The notes under the pieces are model-generated. The model had not been told where the DNA came from, ran no database searches, and worked only from the letters and a program-made list of their open reading frames with translations. This document shows, in pieces, positions 60,788 to 64,000 of a DNA stretch of 64,000 nucleotides. Position 1 is the stretch's first letter, and each line of letters begins with the position of its first letter. The DNA comes from Chrysomallon squamiferum (lineage: Eukaryota; Mollusca; Gastropoda; Neomphalida; Peltospiridae). The position numbers and the translations under genes are program-made. The stretch lies in the NCBI GenBank assembly GCA_012295275.1, contig CM022670.1, positions 30,874,438 to 30,938,437 on the forward strand. The letters run 5' to 3'.

Positions 60788-61651
60788 TCACAGCATAGTA
60801 ACAATATTTTCTGGAAAACAATTCCTCAGTATGATTCCTTTGCTCTCATGGATATCTAGTTCATCAATAAAACCAAACCAGTATATCACCATTCCTGGTC
60901 CAAATCTATTCCAGTAGGACCAAAACTGATCTTTCAGATAACCCTTGTGACTGAATTCATCTCCAAATGATGCTTTACTCTCTATCCAGTTTACAACATG
61001 TCCATCCACAGCTACTGGCACTTCTAGTTTGCAGTCTGGTGTTTTGTCATAACCTAGATCTCTCATTTGCTCTTCATCAATGTATGTTAAACAATGGTCA
61101 TCTAATTTCTGCTTCAACTTACATTCATATTCAAGTCCAACTGAATGCTTGATGCCATCCACAAAAAAGCCATAATGATCATCACAGGTGATGCATTCAT
61201 GAATCTCCCTGGCAAGAAGAGGATCCTCAATTAGGCATGGTTCCTTCATCATTTTGGTGACAACTGATTTTGGTGTGATAGCAGAATCATACTTTGTGGC
61301 AGAAAGATGTTTTTCCAGAACAATCCTAGCAAGCTGAGCAGGAGAAAGATCAACTTCTTCAGCAAGACTCAAAAGTACATGACCTTTACCTTCTTTGATG
61401 TCCTGCAAGTATTTTTGATAATAAAAATATTGCAACTCAGGCTGGTAATGATGATGGTGACTTTTCCTCATTTTCCTCTGATATTCCTGAGAAACAATAC
61501 TACACAAAGTTTTCAATGACACTTCTGGGAAATGTTTTCCTATCTCAGGCAACATGTCTTTAGTACTTGTAAAACTTCTTTTCTTAGATTTACTATCATA
61601 ATTATAGTTCTGTATTATGGTTACTATCTGGTTGTATGTTTCTAACTTCAT
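60788..61651 (-). CDS. CDIN1: CDIN1 (C15orf41) CDAN1-interacting nuclease, single exon
   Basis: One uninterrupted 287-codon frame, close to the human 281 residues. The N-terminal part is helical and helix-turn-helix-like (LPEIGKHFPEVSLKTLCSIV, then LSLAEEVDLSPAQLARIVLE). The C-terminal part is a PD-(D/E)xK nuclease fold with E174 (GLEYE), the family's TPD motif at 204-206 (DKTPDCKLEVPV) and E224-S-K226 (NWIESKASFGD), plus the conserved YWFGFIDEL end. The vertebrate protein binds codanin-1 and is mutated in congenital dyserythropoietic anaemia type I; a role in histone supply or chromatin assembly has been proposed. Human CDIN1 has many introns, this copy none. The start codon lies 158 bp past the MRPL55 stop on the same strand. 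The frame is intact, so a living gene rather than a processed pseudogene is likely. Confidence 0.95.
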   Translation of the reverse strand: MKLETYNQIVTIIQNYNYDSKSKKRSFTSTKDMLPEIGKHFPEVSLKTLCSIVSQEYQRKMRKSHHHHYQPELQYFYYQKYLQDIKEGKGHVLLSLAEEVDLSPAQLARIVLEKHLSATKYDSAITPKSVVTKMMKEPCLIEDPLLAREIHECITCDDHYGFFVDGIKHSVGLEYECKLKQKLDDHCLTYIDEEQMRDLGYDKTPDCKLEVPVAVDGHVVNWIESKASFGDEFSHKGYLKDQFWSYWNRFGPGMVIYWFGFIDELDIHESKGIILRNCFPENIVTML

Positions 61652-61764
61652 AGTGGCAAATTATTTGTAAAACTATTTTAAAATGTTAATCAGTCATGTG
61701 AATAAAAAAAATATATATCCACCAACACTTTCTTAAATATGTTCAGACTAGTAAAATGTAGTCA

Positions 61765-61770
61765 TTTATT
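61765..61770 (-). terminator. Probable MRPL55 polyadenylation signal
   Basis: AATAAA on the minus strand about 40 bp past the MRPL55 stop codon and 114 bp before the CDIN1 start. It suggests that MRPL55 transcripts can end inside the short gap between the genes. Confidence 0.6.
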
Positions 61771-61809
61771 ATACACTATTTTTCAAAGACTTATTTTTTA
61801 TGTTTCAAA

Positions 61810-62204
61810 TTATTTCTTCTTCCAGAGATGACTATATTTATCTACATCAAAATCATCTTCAATATCTTCCTCTATTACAATCTTTGTTTTTGGTTTACGT
61901 TTTCTTAGTCTTTCTTCTCTTTCTGCTACTGACAATGTTGACAAATCAAATGGAAGCTATGAAAATAAAAATAAAGGGAAAAATGTTACGAAATGTTCAT
62001 TATTCTCTGGACTTTGTGGACCACTAAAAATGATGGTAAAAGCATTAATGAATATTGCATTATCATTATTACATTGAAAAAAAATAAACGAAATAATTAT
62101 TTTTTTTAAATATATGCTCAATATCAGGCATTTAGAATTTTAAGTACAGGTAGTGAACCATTTATCGGACATTCAGAAATCTGGAAAATCCAGAAAACCG
62201 GCAA

Positions 62205-62254
<50 letters not shown>

Positions 62255-62944
62255 GTTACTACTTTTAAATTAGTCATGCTGTAAATCGCCACTCAGTCAC
62301 TGCATTATTCTTGTTTTCATGACTTACATGTTGAACAGTTTAAGTGAGAATGATGCTGTGTAGAGGTAAATCTCTCACAGAAGTCATTATAACTGTCAAA
62401 TTAAATTATGTTCTTTAATTTTATTTATTTAATTTTCATCTGATATATTATACATGATACTCTAAGAAATTTAAGTATTTGAAGCATTGTATTAATTTGT
62501 ACAGATATTGTTTAAATAAAATTATATTCTTCCTTTTCTTTGTTTAATTTTAATCCTATTTATTATAGATCATATTCTATACAGGTAATTTTAAAATTTT
62601 AATGGATTTAGTATGTATCCAGAAATCTGGAGCACCCCCAGTCCTATGCTTGCCGGATAAAGGATTTGGTACTGTACAACAAAAATATTCACACTTTACA
62701 TAATAATAATAATAATATTTAATAAGATACATACATGTACTTATGTTGAGTATTTTTAGAACAGAAGGCAAATAACTACCTTAATTATTTTTCTAGGTTC
62801 TCTGTATCTCACACTGATTGTTGATCCATTGGGTAATACCACCATGGTTGGATACACTCTGACATAAATTGAACGATTTATTCGGCACACCGCAGCCTTA
62901 TTAGAGTTGTATCGAACTGATGAATAAACATGTTTCACACCATT
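61810..62944 (-). CDS. MRPL55: MRPL55, mitochondrial large-subunit ribosomal protein
   Basis: Two clear minus-strand exons, 62944-62780 (55 codons) and 61956-61810 (48 codons plus TAA), joined in phase 0. The protein has NSNKAAVCRINRSIYVRVYP, TMVVLPNGSTISVRYREPRK, then LPFDLSTLSVAEREERLRKR and an acidic stretch before KYSHLWKKK. The order Y.R.YP....DGSTI.IRYREPR, P.DL..LS.EER..RL.KR, .Y..FW matches metazoan mL55. The basic N-terminus suits mitochondrial import. No ATG begins the first of these exons, so a short upstream exon is needed; 63836-63816 is a candidate that keeps the frame and would give 110 residues. The 823-bp intron between the exons is mostly filled by a MITE. Confidence 0.9.
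62145..62676. mobile_element. Pogo-like MITE filling the MRPL55 intron
   Basis: About 532 bp. The left end is TACAGGTAGTGAACCATTTA followed by TCGGACA; the right end read inward is TACAGTACCAAATCCTTTAT followed by CCGGCA. Both sides also carry CAGAAATCTGGA-type motifs just inside. The outer TA fits Tc1/mariner/pogo insertion at TA. It contains an (ATT)n at 62207-62252. No coding capacity. Without it the MRPL55 intron would be about 290 bp. Confidence 0.75.
62207..62252. repeat. (ATT)n microsatellite inside MITE
   Basis: About 15 ATT units inside the MITE at 62145-62676. Confidence 0.95.
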
Positions 62945-62989
62945 CTGAAATAATACAGCTTGCAATACCCTACAAAATGTATCAAAATA

Positions 62990-63800
62990 TAATCAGCTTA
63001 ATTAGAAACATAATAAGCACACGGTTTATTAAACAAAGACATCAAGTTAAAGCAATACATATTATCTTATACACACTGAAGCATCATTATAATGCTTTGC
63101 ATGTCACTGAATAAAAAAGAAGAAGCATTGAAGGGTTTTTAACTGACAAAATAAACAATGTGTCTCTGGATACTGCCAGTTTGTGGCCAGTTAAATAGTC
63201 ATACAGCTATTTGAAAATACTATTTAAAAAATGAGTTATACTTGTATGCAGTATGCTGATAGAACATAATTATACTGACAATTCATACAGCTATGTTATG
63301 CCATTTCTGGTAAATGGAGACCCTCATCCTTATGAAGCCACATTACTTAACACTTCATTTTAATTAATTAATTCATCCGTTGGCCTCAAGATTATGAAAA
63401 CATGTTATAATACATAACAATTATTTGTATGGGTACAATATCAAATGTAGAAATTATTTTTTTAAAATCATTTAGCAAAAATGCCCAATGAAATACACAT
63501 TATACAGCTATATAATATGTAATACTGCCAACAGAGTGAGTATAGGAACTTAATCATAAATGATAACGTGACATAAAAATTCTGGCTACTTTCTTAACTA
63601 TATAAATTAAATAAACGAAACTAAAATAAATATATACATCGGTAATTTATATTTATATCAGTCAGTATCACACATTTTATATACTACTCATTTTAGTGTA
63701 TGGAGCTTTATGTTTAAGTGATAACTCTTTGAAGTCTATTAAGGTATGATTTAAAAACTGTGACTTCAGACCTTTACTTATTTAAGTTATTACTAATTTA
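62990..63800. other. Sequence upstream of MRPL55 exon, probable intron
   Basis: AT-rich with no recognisable element. It would be the first intron of MRPL55 if the candidate exon at 63816-63836 is right. Confidence 0.4.
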
Positions 63801-63815
63801 CTAGGTTATCATTAC

Positions 63816-63836
63816 GGTGTTGCCCGATGAGAACAT
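63816..63836 (-). CDS. MRPL55: Candidate first coding exon of MRPL55
   Basis: The minus strand reads ATGTTCTCATCGGGCAACAC followed by C and a GTAATG donor: seven codons (MFSSGNT), phase 0, which match the phase-0 start of the exon at 62944. The surrounding 63810-63855 is a rare GC-richer patch upstream of the gene, as expected for a promoter and first exon. It lacks basic residues of its own; evidence is only frame and position. Confidence 0.3.
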
Positions 63837-64000
63837 CACGTTTACCGCCTTTATCATTTTATGGCATAATTAATAATCCACAATCATGTTGACATGTTAT
63901 TAAACATTTGGTACATAGTTATATCAATCTATTAAAAATAACCACAAAAGGCAACCAATATTTTAAAATTTGAATTAAAAAAATAAAAGAAATTGTTAAA

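Noticed and set aside
60967-61519. Plus-strand frames opposite CDIN1
   Set aside because: Antisense shadows of a well-supported coding exon.
62756-62965. Longer MRPL55 start reading through from 62965
   Set aside because: Begins with TTG and crosses a good TTTCAG acceptor at 62945-62947; the exon more likely starts at 62944.

Overview
The window is strongly AT-rich animal nuclear DNA: short exons with consensus splice sites, kilobase introns, many microsatellites and decayed transposons. Two repeat relics (44224-44400 and 51516-51670) resemble, from memory, a SINE-like repeat common in molluscan genomes, and the proteins look lophotrochozoan. My best guess is a mollusc; the species cannot be fixed without a search. 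Everything here was read by eye from the sequence, with no alignment run.

All five recognisable genes lie on the minus strand. From right to left: (1) MRPL55, a mitochondrial large-subunit ribosomal protein (61810-62944, perhaps with a first exon at 63816-63836); (2) CDIN1/C15orf41, a CDAN1-interacting nuclease carried in one uninterrupted exon (60788-61651), starting only 158 bp past the MRPL55 stop; (3) PDCD2, a MYND zinc-finger ribosomal-protein chaperone in four exons (55747-59277); (4) a complete FRRS1-like Reeler-DOMON-cytochrome b561 membrane protein in 15 exons (36412-44896), whose exon lengths add up to exactly 613 codons including the stop; (5) the 5' part of a secreted EGF/laminin-G protein (8708-30945) with an 18.6 kb first intron, whose 3' exons I could not find.

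The rest is intron and intergenic DNA. It holds a frameshifted MULE transposase relic (about 480-1330), a diverged tandem duplication (4130-6105), a short tandem repeat (7720-8220), a composite repeat block with an apparently identical 288-bp direct duplication (24117-25101), a hAT-type MITE with a perfect 8-bp target-site duplication (18810-19059), three Tc1/mariner/pogo-like MITE candidates (46520-47025, 57193-57482, 62145-62676), a LINE reverse-transcriptase relic (about 54320-54830), SINE-like relics and many simple repeats.

The genes are unrelated housekeeping, membrane-redox and extracellular-matrix functions, not a pathway cluster. I saw no CRISPR, operon of bacterial type, rRNA or tRNA gene. 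The most unusual points are the compact MRPL55-CDIN1 pair with an intronless CDIN1, a GC-AG intron in the FRRS1-like gene, an ordered tetranucleotide series in one of its introns, and the duplicated composite repeat.
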